From CALOAD01 sp942491415 (lineage in GTDB: Bacteria > Cyanobacteriota > Vampirovibrionia > Gastranaerophilales > CALOAD01), in NCBI GenBank assembly GCA_942491415.1, contig CALOAD010000020.1:124001-188000 (forward strand): a DNA stretch of 64,000 nucleotides. The letters are read 5' to 3'. The translations under genes and the position numbers were made by a program. The notes below the pieces were generated by a model. That model was not told the DNA's origin. It worked only from the letters and a program-made list of their open reading frames with translations, and searched no databases. Of the stretch, positions 44,903-54,895 are shown piece by piece. How positions within the stretch are numbered: position 1 is the stretch's first letter; the number at the start of each line of letters is the position of its first letter.

Positions 44903-46214
44903 GAATGTTTTTATAAAAAATCTCTCGGTGGTTTTTTCTGAAACTGTAATAGTAAAACTATTGAATTTTGCAATCATTCTAATATTAACCAGAGGCTTGG
45001 GAGTTGAAGGTTATGGTAAATATTCGTTTGTTTTTATTGTGATAATGTTTATTTTTGCGTTTTTTGATTTTGGAATGGAAAATACAGCTGTACGTTTTTC
45101 ATCGAAAAAACAAGAAGAACGAGATAGCATTTTTGGGTTGTTTATTCTTTCAAAAATAGTCATTCTATTTTTATTAACATTGTTTTTAATTTTTGGAAAT
45201 GAGTTTCTTTTTTCTTTTTTCAATAAACAAGAATTGTTGAAGTATACTCCTTTTATAATTGTCGGAATAATAGGAGAGTCTTTATTTTTTATTAATGATA
45301 CCTATTTGCAGTCATTGCAAAAATTTAAATTAAGAGCGTTTTTAAATATAACCAATATTGTCGTTAAATTGTTGGCAATCGTTTTATTGCTATATACCAA
45401 CAATTTTAAACTTGATTATATTTTATTGATTTTTGGAGTGCCTTTTGTAATTTCGTTATTTTTTATCAATCGCTATATTTATTTTATTAAAGCTTTTTTT
45501 AATAAAAAAATATCGGCGATTAAAGAAATTTTCTCTTATCAAAAATGGATGTTTAGTTTAGCAATTACGAATAACATTCTTACAAGGATTGATATCTTCT
45601 TTATTTCTTTTTATTTTAGTTTTAAAGAAATCGGTCTATATAATGCAGCTTTTCAACTATCTGCCATAGCTTCTTTCTTGCCTTTTGTTTTAGGAAAGGT
45701 TATTTTACCTAAAATAAGTACTTATAGTAAAAATAAGATTTATAAATTTATTTTTGATACAGAAAAAATTATCAGTTTATTATCATTGATTATTATCGCA
45801 ATGCTACCTGTTATTAATCAGGTCATACCATTTTTATTAGGTGAGAAATATACACAATCAATAATCATATTTAATATTTTAGTAGTCGGAGCCCTTTTAA
45901 CATTATTGACTGTTCCTATGGAACAAGGTTTGTATGCTTTAGGCAAGCCTAAAATAATTTCTGTAGTTAAATATTTTCAGGTTTTTATAATAATTTTATT
46001 AAATATGCTGTTTTTAAAAAGTTTTGGGATAGTTTTTGCCGCAATAAGTATTTTAGCTAGCAAAGCTATCTATTTAGCAGTTATACACATATATATTCTT
46101 TTTGTTAAAAGTAATGATTTAAAAATAGAAAGCAAACAAAATGAGCGAACAATTGGGAGTTGCTCAAGAGATATTTTGAATACTTGTTATGAAAAGGGAT
46201 GTTATGAAGAATAA
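44892..46214 (+). CDS. Polysaccharide flippase, Wzx-like (MOP superfamily)
   Basis: About 440 residues with 12-14 predicted helices. The N-terminus (KNLSVVFSETVIVKLLNFAI; LILTRGLGVEGYGKYSF) matches the Wzx/RfbX family; DFGMENTAVRF and a C-terminal half with GEKYTQSIIIFNILVVGALL also fit. It should flip undecaprenyl-linked repeat units to the periplasm. The ATG at 44892 overlaps the end of the polymerase gene by 11 nt; a frame start at 44865 would add nine residues and overlap more. Confidence 0.88.
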   Translation: MNIKNVFIKNLSVVFSETVIVKLLNFAIILILTRGLGVEGYGKYSFVFIVIMFIFAFFDFGMENTAVRFSSKKQEERDSIFGLFILSKIVILFLLTLFLIFGNEFLFSFFNKQELLKYTPFIIVGIIGESLFFINDTYLQSLQKFKLRAFLNITNIVVKLLAIVLLLYTNNFKLDYILLIFGVPFVISLFFINRYIYFIKAFFNKKISAIKEIFSYQKWMFSLAITNNILTRIDIFFISFYFSFKEIGLYNAAFQLSAIASFLPFVLGKVILPKISTYSKNKIYKFIFDTEKIISLLSLIIIAMLPVINQVIPFLLGEKYTQSIIIFNILVVGALLTLLTVPMEQGLYALGKPKIISVVKYFQVFIIILLNMLFLKSFGIVFAAISILASKAIYLAVIHIYILFVKSNDLKIESKQNERTIGSCSRDILNTCYEKGCYEE

Positions 46215-47298
46215 AATTAATGTATTACATTTAATATCCTCTCTTCAAGTGGGTGGGGCTGAAAAGCTTTTGATTAGCCAGTTGAAGGCAAATAAAGATT
46301 CTGATATTAATTTAACGGTAGTTGTTTTGAATGATTTATATGATGAAAAACTTAAGCAAGAATTACTCGACACCAGTTATGAGATTTATTTTTTGGAAAG
46401 AAAACAAAGCAGTAAAAATCCGTTATTTTTATTTAAACTTTTAGAGATTGTTATTGGGCATAAAATAAATGTAATACACTCTCACAACTACGGCAGTAAA
46501 ATATGGGGGATTTTATGCAAGTTATGCTGTCCCTTTTTAAAAAATGTTCATACTGTTCACGATACTAATTTAATAAGTAGATATAATAAATTAAATCTTT
46601 TACTGCATAGGTGTTTTATTGACAAAAATATAGCTATTTCCCGCTCTGTTTATGATGAATGTATCAATTTTAATATCAAAAAGACGGTCGTTATAAATAA
46701 TGGAATAGACTTAAGCCAATATAAATATAGAAATTCAAAAGAAGAAAATAGATATTTTAAAATAATAAATGTATCCAGGCTAAATTATCATAAAAAAGGT
46801 CAGGATATTTTGATAAAAGCTTTAAAAATTTGCAAAGAAAAAGGATTATGTTTTGAATGTAATTTTGTGGGTGGAGAGTCGGATTATTCAAAGAACGAAT
46901 CGAAGTATTTGAAAGAGTTAGTAATTAGTTTAAATTTGGAAAAAGAAATTAATTTTTTAGGAAACAGAAATGATGTTCCTGCTTTATTATCAGAGTCTGA
47001 TCTTTTTGTATTAACTTCAAGATATGAAGGTTTTGGTCTGGTTGTTATTGAGGCAATGGCATCAGGGCTTCCTGTTATAGCAAGCAATATAGATGGTCCG
47101 GCAGAACTTATAAAAAACAATGAAAACGGACTATTATTTGAAAGTGAAAATGAAACGGAATTAGTTCGGAAAATAATTAAATTGCATGAGAATAAAGAAT
47201 TAAGGGCTAAAATAGTTGAAAATGCACAAAGAAAATCTAAACAATTTGATATTTTGATAATGGTAAAAAAATATAATGAATTATATAGAAATAGTTGA
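46204..47298 (+). CDS. GT4-family glycosyltransferase
   Basis: The 364-residue GT-B enzyme has VLHLISSLQVGGAEKLLISQ at the N-terminus, INVIHSHNYGSKI, VVINNGIDLSQYKY (start of the C-terminal domain), KIINVSRLNYHKKGQDILIK and the donor-site SRYEGFGLVVIEAMASGLPV with its E-x7-E motif. I prefer the ATG at 46204, 4-10 nt after AAAAGGGA, over 46189. It overlaps the end of the flippase gene and should add one sugar of the repeat unit. Confidence 0.88.
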   Translation: MKNKINVLHLISSLQVGGAEKLLISQLKANKDSDINLTVVVLNDLYDEKLKQELLDTSYEIYFLERKQSSKNPLFLFKLLEIVIGHKINVIHSHNYGSKIWGILCKLCCPFLKNVHTVHDTNLISRYNKLNLLLHRCFIDKNIAISRSVYDECINFNIKKTVVINNGIDLSQYKYRNSKEENRYFKIINVSRLNYHKKGQDILIKALKICKEKGLCFECNFVGGESDYSKNESKYLKELVISLNLEKEINFLGNRNDVPALLSESDLFVLTSRYEGFGLVVIEAMASGLPVIASNIDGPAELIKNNENGLLFESENETELVRKIIKLHENKELRAKIVENAQRKSKQFDILIMVKKYNELYRNS

Positions 47299-47359
47299 TA
47301 ATATTCCTTCAAATTCTTTTGCTGTTGGAGTACCTGCTAAAATAATCAAAAAAATGTAG
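47276..47359 (+). pseudogene. C-terminal scrap of a hexapeptide-repeat acyltransferase
   Basis: In a frame different from the preceding gene, 27 codons read MNYIEIVDNIPSNSFAVGVP followed by AKIIKKM and a stop. NSFAVGVPAKIIKK is the standard C-terminus of left-handed beta-helix acetyltransferases (serine/maltose/sialic acid O-acetyltransferase type; usual form NSVVVGVPAKVIK). All of the catalytic helix is missing. It marks a lost acetyltransferase gene between the two glycosyltransferases. Confidence 0.65.
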
Positions 47360-47386
47360 ATGTGGAAGAATATAAGGTATTATAAA

Positions 47387-48436
47387 ATGATGAAAAACAA
47401 AAATATTTTGATAATTGGTCCAAAATCAAAAGGGGGCATAACTTTTGTTATAAATACTTTAAGGAATGGTGAATTGTCCAATAGGTCAGTATTTTTGTCT
47501 TCTTATATTGATGGTGGAATTTTATTAAATTTGTTTTATTACTCTATTTTTCTTATTAAGTTGTTTTTTATTTTAGTTTTTAATCAAGATATTAAAACGT
47601 TGCATATTCATTTTTCTAAAAAAGGAAGTTTTTTAAGAAAATCAATTGTTATTTTGATTTCTAAATTATTTAATAAAAAGATAATCATTCATTTGCATGC
47701 TTCTGAGTTTCATTTGTTTTATCAAAATACTTTAAAGACAGTTCAAAAATATATCTCATTTATTTTAGATATTTCTGATAAAATACTTGTTTTATCTTCT
47801 AATTGGCAAGATTATATATGTTCAATTTGTTCAAATAAAGATATTCAAGTGCTTTATAATCCACTTATAATGAATGAAAAAGCAATTAGCAATAATGAAG
47901 TGCCGAAGTTTCTTTTTATGGGGCGTTTGGGGCGTAGAAAAGGTGCTTATGACATTATAGAAGCTTGTAAGTTAATTGAAAATAAAAACTTCGAAATACA
48001 TTTATATGGAGACGGTGAATTAGAAAAACTTCAACAACTTACAAAGGAGGCTGATTTAGAAGCAAACATTAAATTTAGAGGATGGATTTCATCGGAAGAA
48101 AAAGATAATGCGTTTAAAGGTGCTGATGTTCTTTTGCTCCCTTCGTATAACGAAGGTTTACCTATATCCGTTTTAGAAGGAATGAGCTACGGTTTACCCA
48201 TTTTATCAACACCTGTCGGAGGTACTTCAGAAGCTGTAGAAGATGGAGTTAACGGTTTTTTGGTTAAACCCGGCGATGTAAAAGCTCTTGCTGAAAAAAT
48301 GCAATTACTTGCAAATGATAAAGATTTAAGAGAAAAAATGGGAAATGAGAGCTATAAAATAGCCCAAGAAAAATTTGATGTGAATATTATCCTAAATCAA
48401 TTAAATGTTATTTACGATGATCTTTTGAATAAGTAA
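47387..48436 (+). CDS. GT4-family glycosyltransferase
   Basis: Start at ATG 47387 is preferred (TAAGG about 10 nt upstream; 349 residues), since the frame start at 47360 lacks a ribosome-binding site. Features: ILIIGPKSKGGITFVINTL with the Gly-rich acceptor loop, HLHASEFHLFYQ, FLFMGRLGRRKGAYDIIEAC and LLPSYNEGLPISVLEGMSYG with the E-x7-E motif. The last gene of the plus-strand operon; its 3' end overlaps the convergent GT4 gene by 25 nt. Confidence 0.88.
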   Translation: MMKNKNILIIGPKSKGGITFVINTLRNGELSNRSVFLSSYIDGGILLNLFYYSIFLIKLFFILVFNQDIKTLHIHFSKKGSFLRKSIVILISKLFNKKIIIHLHASEFHLFYQNTLKTVQKYISFILDISDKILVLSSNWQDYICSICSNKDIQVLYNPLIMNEKAISNNEVPKFLFMGRLGRRKGAYDIIEACKLIENKNFEIHLYGDGELEKLQQLTKEADLEANIKFRGWISSEEKDNAFKGADVLLLPSYNEGLPISVLEGMSYGLPILSTPVGGTSEAVEDGVNGFLVKPGDVKALAEKMQLLANDKDLREKMGNESYKIAQEKFDVNIILNQLNVIYDDLLNK

Positions 48437-49608
48437 TCATAAGCTTTTATCAAATTAAGTTTCGTTTTATCCCAATTTAATTCGTTTTCAATGCGTTCTT
48501 TTCCTATTTTAGACATTTGTTCTCTTTTATCGGGATTATCTAAAAGATACAGGATTTTTTCTGCCAAATCTTTTGCATTGTTTTTTTCAGCGTATAAAGA
48601 AGCTTCTGCTGCGGAATATTTACCTTCTTTTAGGTCGAATTGAACCTGAGGCTTGCCTAACGCCATATATTCCAGCACCTTATTCATTGTAGAAAGATCG
48701 TTCATTTCATTATATTCATCAGGGTTTACGCAGATATCGGCTGTGTTTAAGTATTTCAGCAATATTTCATCGGAAACTCTTCCTGTGAATTCAATGATAT
48801 CATCCAGATTTTTTTCTTTAGCTTTTAATTTTATTTCTTCAAGATAAGGTCCGCCACCAACTATTCCCCAGAATATATCATTTCTGTTTAAATCTTCCTT
48901 TATAAATCTTGCAGCTTCTATCAGATAATCAATACCTTCTTGTTGACCGATTACTCCGACATAACCGACCATAAATTTTTTATCTTTTTTTATTGTTTCA
49001 TCAGGCGGTAAAATTTTTAAACGATCTAATTTAGGTCCACTTCTTACGACATAGACTTTTTCGGGGTTCATTTTTCCTCTGTTAATTGCTATTTCTTTAT
49101 AAGATTCATTTGTAGCAAGTGAAATATCGGCAAACATGAATGTTAATCTTTCAAAAAACAGTAGAAGATAGTAAAAAAAGTCTTTTTTCCCAAACTTAGC
49201 GATATACAGCTCTGGATTGATATCGTGATGATCAAATATAAATTTTTTACCGAATAGTTTATAAAAAGCCCCAATTAAAACAATATTATCAGGAGGATTG
49301 CAGGCATGTATAACATCGAAACCTTCTTTTAATAGTATTTTAAATGATAAGTAAAATTCCCAAAATAAAGCTGCAGCATATTCAATAATGTATCCGACAG
49401 CGCCATTTCCTTCTTTGGGCATATTGTGTCTATATATAGAAATATTATTGATTATTTCATAGTCAGCCTCAAAGCCTTTGCCCTTTGGGCAAATTATGCT
49501 GACTTTGTAGCCGTTTTCAGTTAATGCATTTGCTTCTTGCCAAACTCTTGTATCGAATGGAACAGGAAGGTTTTCTACTATGATTAGGGTTTTACCAACA
49601 TATTCCAT
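48412..49608 (-). CDS. GT4-family glycosyltransferase (WbuB/WcaI-like)
   Basis: From the ATG at 49608, which has GGAGA upstream (a TTG at 49623 is weaker), the 398-residue protein has TLIIVENLPVPFDTRVWQEA, the HACNPPDN and FDHHDINPELY segments typical of WbuB-like enzymes, VGYVGVIGQQEGIDYLIEA and CVNPDEYNEMNDLSTMNKVL in the donor site. WbuB-type enzymes add N-acetylfucosamine or related sugars. It overlaps the end of the dehydrogenase gene by 17 nt on the same strand, so the two form an operon. Confidence 0.85.
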   Translation of the reverse strand: MEYVGKTLIIVENLPVPFDTRVWQEANALTENGYKVSIICPKGKGFEADYEIINNISIYRHNMPKEGNGAVGYIIEYAAALFWEFYLSFKILLKEGFDVIHACNPPDNIVLIGAFYKLFGKKFIFDHHDINPELYIAKFGKKDFFYYLLLFFERLTFMFADISLATNESYKEIAINRGKMNPEKVYVVRSGPKLDRLKILPPDETIKKDKKFMVGYVGVIGQQEGIDYLIEAARFIKEDLNRNDIFWGIVGGGPYLEEIKLKAKEKNLDDIIEFTGRVSDEILLKYLNTADICVNPDEYNEMNDLSTMNKVLEYMALGKPQVQFDLKEGKYSAAEASLYAEKNNAKDLAEKILYLLDNPDKREQMSKIGKERIENELNWDKTKLNLIKAYDYLFKRSS

Positions 49609-50947
49609 TGTATTCTCCGGCAAAGCTCAATTCTTTAGAAATTCGAACCAGGTCATAAGCTATTTTTTCTCTTAAGTTGCATTCATCTATAATGCATTGA
49701 GCATTTTTAAAGTTCTCTTTTTTTGTGCATTCGAAAATGTTTTTATAGTCATTTTCTTTATTTGCAATAACTATAACTTCCGATTCTTTAAAAAGAGAGT
49801 TTATATCAGTTAATAAGCTTGATAGGTGAGGAAGTTTTTTATCGATATAAGACTTATTACTCCCCATTAATCGTGATAATTGTACATTTCGGTCATAAAT
49901 TTTTACTTCGTAACCTTTTCCCAAAAGTCTTTCAATCAAGTCTACGGTCGGGCTTTCTCTTAAATCATCTGTTCCGGCTTTAAAGCTTAGACCTAGAAAT
50001 CCGATTCTCTTTTTGCCCAGTTTTATAATTTGCTTTAGGGCTGTATCTTTTTGAATTTCATTGCTTCTATGGATATTATTGATTATAGGCGTTTCTATAT
50101 TCATAGATTTTGAGATATTTACAAGAGCCTGTAAGTCTTTAGGGAGGCAAGAACCTCCATAAGCAAAGCCCGGTTTAAAGTAGTAAGGGGAGATATTTAA
50201 ATGAGTATCTCGACAGAAAATATCCATAACTTCGTGACTATCAATGCCCAGATCTTTGCAAATATTACCTATTTCATTTGCAAAGGTGATTTTGAGGGCG
50301 TGATATGTGTTATTTACATATTTAATAATCTCAGCTACTTTTATATCTGTTCTTATGACCGGTGCATTTATTTGCGAATATAATTCTTGCATAATATCAA
50401 GAGCTTTGTTTGACTTAGATCCTAAAATTGTATAAGGAGGATTATAGTAATCCTGAACAGCAGTTCCTTCTCTTAAAAACTCCGGATTTGAAACCATAGC
50501 AAAGTCTGATTCATGCGATTTACCGCTGTGTTTTTTTATAATTTCAGCGGCTTTTTCGGATGTGCCGGGAGGTACCGTGCTTCTTATAGCGACAACGTGA
50601 AAATTGTCTTTATTTTTTAATGCATCGCCTATTTGCTCGCAAACTTTAAAGATATAGGATAAATTTAAATTGCCATCTTCCCCTAAAGGAGTGCCAACGC
50701 AAATAATAGAAATATCACTTTCTGAAATGGCTTTCTTGGTGTCTGTTGTAGCTTTTAATTTTCCTGATTCGAAGCTTTTTTTTATAATTTGATCAATTTC
50801 TTTTTCTATAATTGTTGGTTTTCCTTGATTTAGCAAAGAGACTTTGTGTTCAATTACATCTACACCAATAACCCGGAAGCCATTTTGAGATAGACATCCT
50901 GCACTTACGCAGCCGACATAACCCAGTCCAAATACGCTTACTTTCAT
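49592..50947 (-). CDS. GDP-mannose 6-dehydrogenase-like nucleotide-sugar dehydrogenase
   Basis: The 451-residue protein begins with the NAD-binding MKVSVFGLGYVGCVSAGCLS, has AIRSTVPPGTSEKA, SNPEFLREGTAVQDYYNPP, the active-site cysteine in FAYGGSCLPKDLQAL and GFLGLSFKAGTDDLRESPTV. FxxGGSCLPKD and the stretch AGTDDLRESP are closer to AlgD (GDP-mannose dehydrogenase) than to Ugd (usually GGSCFPKDT). The product would be GDP-mannuronate, so the polymer is likely to contain uronic acid. UDP-sugar dehydrogenase activity cannot be excluded without structural comparison. Confidence 0.85.
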   Translation of the reverse strand: MKVSVFGLGYVGCVSAGCLSQNGFRVIGVDVIEHKVSLLNQGKPTIIEKEIDQIIKKSFESGKLKATTDTKKAISESDISIICVGTPLGEDGNLNLSYIFKVCEQIGDALKNKDNFHVVAIRSTVPPGTSEKAAEIIKKHSGKSHESDFAMVSNPEFLREGTAVQDYYNPPYTILGSKSNKALDIMQELYSQINAPVIRTDIKVAEIIKYVNNTYHALKITFANEIGNICKDLGIDSHEVMDIFCRDTHLNISPYYFKPGFAYGGSCLPKDLQALVNISKSMNIETPIINNIHRSNEIQKDTALKQIIKLGKKRIGFLGLSFKAGTDDLRESPTVDLIERLLGKGYEVKIYDRNVQLSRLMGSNKSYIDKKLPHLSSLLTDINSLFKESEVIVIANKENDYKNIFECTKKENFKNAQCIIDECNLREKIAYDLVRISKELSFAGEYNGICW

Positions 50948-50989
50948 ATATACCCTTATTTTTTTAATTAAATTGCTTGTATAATCGAT

Positions 50990-52993
50990 TTAAATTTTTT
51001 TTATATTAGCATTGTTGAAATCTTTTGTAAAATAAATAATAGATTTCATGTCAAAACTAAATGTATCTTTAATGTTAATTTCAATAGTGGAAGTTGGGCT
51101 TTTTTTGTCAAATTCTTTTGACTCCCAACCCTTTAGTGGGTTTTTGTTACCGTTATGAATTTTTATAGCTAAATTTTTTTGTTCGGATAAACGCAAGTAG
51201 ATGGTTTCTTTATTGTTAATAATTTTAAAAACATTATTTTCGATTTTTTCAATTTTGCAATCGGGGCTAAAGTGCCAGTTAAGAGAAAAATTATGTAATT
51301 TTTTATCTACATTTTGAGTGAAATCTTTAATTAATATATAATCTTGGGTTTTAGTGAGTTCTCGAGAATGTTTAATTCCTATACCTTGTTTAATATAACC
51401 GTTATGAGATGCTCTTATTAAATCAATGTTATTATCAAGCCTTATTTCTTCAATCTCAACATCAGCTTTTTGCATCCACATAAAGTTTCCGGTGGTTTTT
51501 GATTGGTTTTGTCCGTCCACTTCAAGTGTATTATGAGCAGATGTCCCTTTAAAATAATTACGCCATTTTTCCTTTGTATGATAGGAATATGTGCCTGAAT
51601 CAATTAAAAATTCACGACCTCCGCGATTTAAAGTTAAAGAAAGGGCATCAGCATGTCCATGAGCCGCAATGGATAGAAATCCCAGATTTCCAACATCCAT
51701 TAGTAAGTGGTTTTTAGTGTCTTTAAAAAGAATGTATCCGCTATTTTTAAGATATTTTGACTTTTTATCGAAATCTATCAACTTCATATTTTTAAAGAAT
51801 TCATAATTATCAGCAGCAAGCAAAAGAGTTTTTTCGTCTAGCTCTTCAGTTATTTTAAGAGAATTTTCGTTGAAAAGTATGCTAGCACTATTTAAAGCAA
51901 AAATTATTTGAGATTTTCTATTTAAAGATGAGTTTTTTATTACATATCCATCATCTGAATCACCTATATTTGGTAGGTTGAGACTTTCGTCACATAGTAA
52001 TTTTAAGGTTTGTGACATTTTTTTTAACGTAGTGAGAAATTTGTCGGAAGTTTTGATATTGTTTTTTTTAAGTAATAAAGCGATCGGGGCTGTGAAATCA
52101 TACACAAAAAGATGATAGGCAAATGCTTGCTCTTTGTTTAATCCATCTTCAAATGTTTGTTTAATCAATTCTTTTTCTAGTTTTGGCAATGCCTTTTTGA
52201 TAATTTTTTCAGAGAAATTTTCAAATTTAAATAAACAAGAAAATAATACTAATCCTGATAATTCACCTATTAAATGATTGTTGGCACTTGAATGAGACGA
52301 TAAATGTCTGCAAATATATTTTGCGTGTAAAATTAAATATTTAAAAAATATTTTCTCTTCATTTTTTTTAAATTTGTATCCACATGTTTTTAATGAAAAA
52401 TAAGCCCAAATCCAAGAATATAATCTTATAGATACTTCTAATGAACTTGTCCAATTAACACCTTTTAAGTATTCATTATTTGAAATCCAATCAAATATTT
52501 GGCTTTTTAATTCATTAGCATATTTTTCATCTTCAGTAACGATAAAAGCCTGAATGAGAGGGTAAAAATGCATAAATCTGTTAAGTTCCCAAATATACTT
52601 AATATCCCCATTTTTTTTATAATCTTTGAAATTGATATCCGAATAAAATTTATTTTCGCAGATTTTTTCATTTAAATAATCTTTATGCCAGTTTATTTTT
52701 TCTCCGAGATTCTTATCATTTAATGCAAAGAAGGAGAATTTATGTTGAACAAGCTTAGAGGCTTCATTTAAAAGCTTTTTCTTAAGGCTTGGATTGTTAT
52801 TATAAAATTTTCTAATGATTTGTAAATCATTAGAGTCAAAATGAAAATTCCTTGTTTCTAATAATTTATAATTAACTTTTTCCTTTAAAAAGTGTTTTTC
52901 GTTGAAGCTCCGTGCCTGATTGAAAATTCTTTTCATAATTTCTTCAATAGACATTAATTTGAGTCTATTTATGTACCAGCTAAATTTCCTCAT
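50990..52993 (-). CDS. Heparinase II/III-family protein (polysaccharide lyase-like)
   Basis: The ATG at 52993, with AGGGA upstream, gives 667 residues; an earlier start at 53032 lacks a site. The N-terminal alpha/alpha-toroid (YIWELNRFMHFYPLIQAFIV; WTSSLEVSIRLYSW; SSANNHLIGELSGLVLF) and the C-terminal beta-sandwich with AAHGHADALSLTLNRGGREF, IDSGTYSYH and TSAHNTLEVDGQNQS match the heparinase II/III family, which cleaves uronic-acid polysaccharides. No signal peptide is apparent. Such genes often sit in EPS loci. It is 43 nt upstream of the GDP-mannose dehydrogenase-like gene. Confidence 0.87.
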   Translation of the reverse strand: MRKFSWYINRLKLMSIEEIMKRIFNQARSFNEKHFLKEKVNYKLLETRNFHFDSNDLQIIRKFYNNNPSLKKKLLNEASKLVQHKFSFFALNDKNLGEKINWHKDYLNEKICENKFYSDINFKDYKKNGDIKYIWELNRFMHFYPLIQAFIVTEDEKYANELKSQIFDWISNNEYLKGVNWTSSLEVSIRLYSWIWAYFSLKTCGYKFKKNEEKIFFKYLILHAKYICRHLSSHSSANNHLIGELSGLVLFSCLFKFENFSEKIIKKALPKLEKELIKQTFEDGLNKEQAFAYHLFVYDFTAPIALLLKKNNIKTSDKFLTTLKKMSQTLKLLCDESLNLPNIGDSDDGYVIKNSSLNRKSQIIFALNSASILFNENSLKITEELDEKTLLLAADNYEFFKNMKLIDFDKKSKYLKNSGYILFKDTKNHLLMDVGNLGFLSIAAHGHADALSLTLNRGGREFLIDSGTYSYHTKEKWRNYFKGTSAHNTLEVDGQNQSKTTGNFMWMQKADVEIEEIRLDNNIDLIRASHNGYIKQGIGIKHSRELTKTQDYILIKDFTQNVDKKLHNFSLNWHFSPDCKIEKIENNVFKIINNKETIYLRLSEQKNLAIKIHNGNKNPLKGWESKEFDKKSPTSTIEINIKDTFSFDMKSIIYFTKDFNNANIKKI

Positions 52994-53136
52994 AAATTCC
53001 CTGCTTATTTTACAATATTTATGGTAAATCAAAATTGCGAAATAAACAAGAAGAGAGGGGATATTAATATGTGATTTTATTTTTTTTATATTATAATTTA
53101 GTAATAAATTTGGACTTTAAATATGGTGGTATAAAA

Positions 53137-54873
53137 ATGAAAAGAAATAGAGTTGGATTTGGCTTATTATTATCGATGGCTGTGGTTTTATCTGCTAATG
53201 CTCAAACCTTTGTGCCTCAAAATACTGAAGCGGGTGCTGTCGGGAGTTATGATTTAAATCAAGTAGAAAATAAAAAGATAGAAAAAAAGTTAGAAAAAAA
53301 GCAGGATAAATCCGGTATAGACAATAATTTTGCAAAATCACAAGTTCAAAAAGGTGAAGTAAAAAAACTTCAATTTGTACTTAAAGGAATCGATTTTGAA
53401 GATAATACAATCTTTACGGATAGCGAATTGAATGAATTTTTTGCTAAATATATAAACAAAAAAGTTGATTATAAAGACCTTGTAAAAATCTCTGAGGAGA
53501 TTACTGCAAAGTATAAAAAAGCAGGTTATATAACATCTTTGGCATATTTGCCTCCGCAAGAAGTTGTTAACGGTGTTTTAAAGGTAAAAGTTATAGAAGG
53601 CAAGGTTGGTAACATTGCCATAGAAGGCAATAAATGGACTAAAGAACGTTATCTGAAAACAATTGTACTCGATAAAAACGGCATTGAAAAAGATGATGTT
53701 TTTAACGTAAATAATCTTAAAAATTCAATGATAGAGATAAATAGCCAACCTCATTTAAAAGGTAAAATATACCTTAATAAAGGAGAGGCAGTAAAAACAA
53801 CTGATTTTAGGCTTCGTATAGAAGAAAAAATGCCTTTAGGTCTAACAGCGGGCTGGGATAACCAGGGTCGTGACCTAATTGGTAAAAAACGTGCATCAAT
53901 AGGGATTGTGGATTATAACTTGACAGGTTTTGGCGATCAGTTAGCGACTAATGTTTCAATGGCTAACGGAACAACAGGCGTCGGTACAAATTATTTACTT
54001 CCATTAAACGGTAAAGGTACGGTTTTAAATCTTGATTACGGTTATTCAGGAGTAGATATCGGCGGTGTTTATAAACCTTCTAAAATTGAGGGTACATCTC
54101 ACTTCTATAGAATTGGGGTAACTCAACCTATTTTTAAAAATCAAAGATTTGATGTAAAAGCAGATGCGGGTTTTGATTTTAGAGATTCGGAAACAACATC
54201 TTTATTTGGTAGAGAAAATGCTTATCAAACAAGAGTCTTAAGAACAGGTATAAGTGCAACAGAAGATGACTTCAATGGTCGTTGGATAGCAAGATCTCAA
54301 GCCAGTTTTGGTCTTCCACTTATGGGAGGGCAAAGATCAGGAATGAATTCGATTGCGGATAGTCAGTTTTTTAAATTAAATGCAAATCTTGTCAGAGTCC
54401 ATATTTTACCTGTTAAAGTTCTGGGTATTGCAAGATTATCAGGTCAATGGGCAAATAAAACACTTTACGGTTCAGAGCAAATGCAAATAGGTGGTGCTTA
54501 TACCGTAAGAGGTTTTGAAGAAGGTAGTTTGTTAGGCGATACAGGTTATAGTTTAAGTCTTGAAGCAAGAAGAACAATCCCTTATCTAAAAGATGTGAAC
54601 CTTCCTTACTGGAAAGATAGAACATTTTTAGTGCCTTTAAAAGATCGTCTTTCAGCGGCAACGTTTTATGATTTTGGTATGACTAAAGCTAACTTCAGAG
54701 GAGTTAATACAAGTTATAGAAACTTCCTTCAAAGTGTAGGTGTAGGTCTAAGATGCAATGTTACAAAGTATTTAAGTGCTAATTTTGACTTTGCTTTTCC
54801 TCTAGGTAGAGAAAGATATGCAGGTCAAAATGATCTTAAATTCCACTTTAGTCTATCATCAAGCATTCTTTAA
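53137..54873 (+). CDS. TpsB outer-membrane transporter of two-partner secretion (ShlB/FhaC family)
   Basis: From the ATG at 53137 the protein has a signal peptide (MKRNRVGFGLLLSMAVVLSA, cut near ANAQ), a Gln/Lys-rich linker, a POTRA_2 domain (VLKGIDFEDNTIFTDSELNE ... VKVIEGKVGNIAIEGN) and a second POTRA, then a 16-strand barrel from about residue 215. YTVRGFEEGSLLGDTGYSLS contains the conserved VRGF tip of loop 6 that lines the pore. It ends with a phenylalanine-containing terminal strand. It secretes the TpsA encoded 23 nt downstream. The frame begins earlier at 53071 but that part is not signal-like. Confidence 0.92.
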   Translation: MKRNRVGFGLLLSMAVVLSANAQTFVPQNTEAGAVGSYDLNQVENKKIEKKLEKKQDKSGIDNNFAKSQVQKGEVKKLQFVLKGIDFEDNTIFTDSELNEFFAKYINKKVDYKDLVKISEEITAKYKKAGYITSLAYLPPQEVVNGVLKVKVIEGKVGNIAIEGNKWTKERYLKTIVLDKNGIEKDDVFNVNNLKNSMIEINSQPHLKGKIYLNKGEAVKTTDFRLRIEEKMPLGLTAGWDNQGRDLIGKKRASIGIVDYNLTGFGDQLATNVSMANGTTGVGTNYLLPLNGKGTVLNLDYGYSGVDIGGVYKPSKIEGTSHFYRIGVTQPIFKNQRFDVKADAGFDFRDSETTSLFGRENAYQTRVLRTGISATEDDFNGRWIARSQASFGLPLMGGQRSGMNSIADSQFFKLNANLVRVHILPVKVLGIARLSGQWANKTLYGSEQMQIGGAYTVRGFEEGSLLGDTGYSLSLEARRTIPYLKDVNLPYWKDRTFLVPLKDRLSAATFYDFGMTKANFRGVNTSYRNFLQSVGVGLRCNVTKYLSANFDFAFPLGRERYAGQNDLKFHFSLSSSIL

Positions 54874-54895
54874 CTTATATAAGGATATTAATTAG

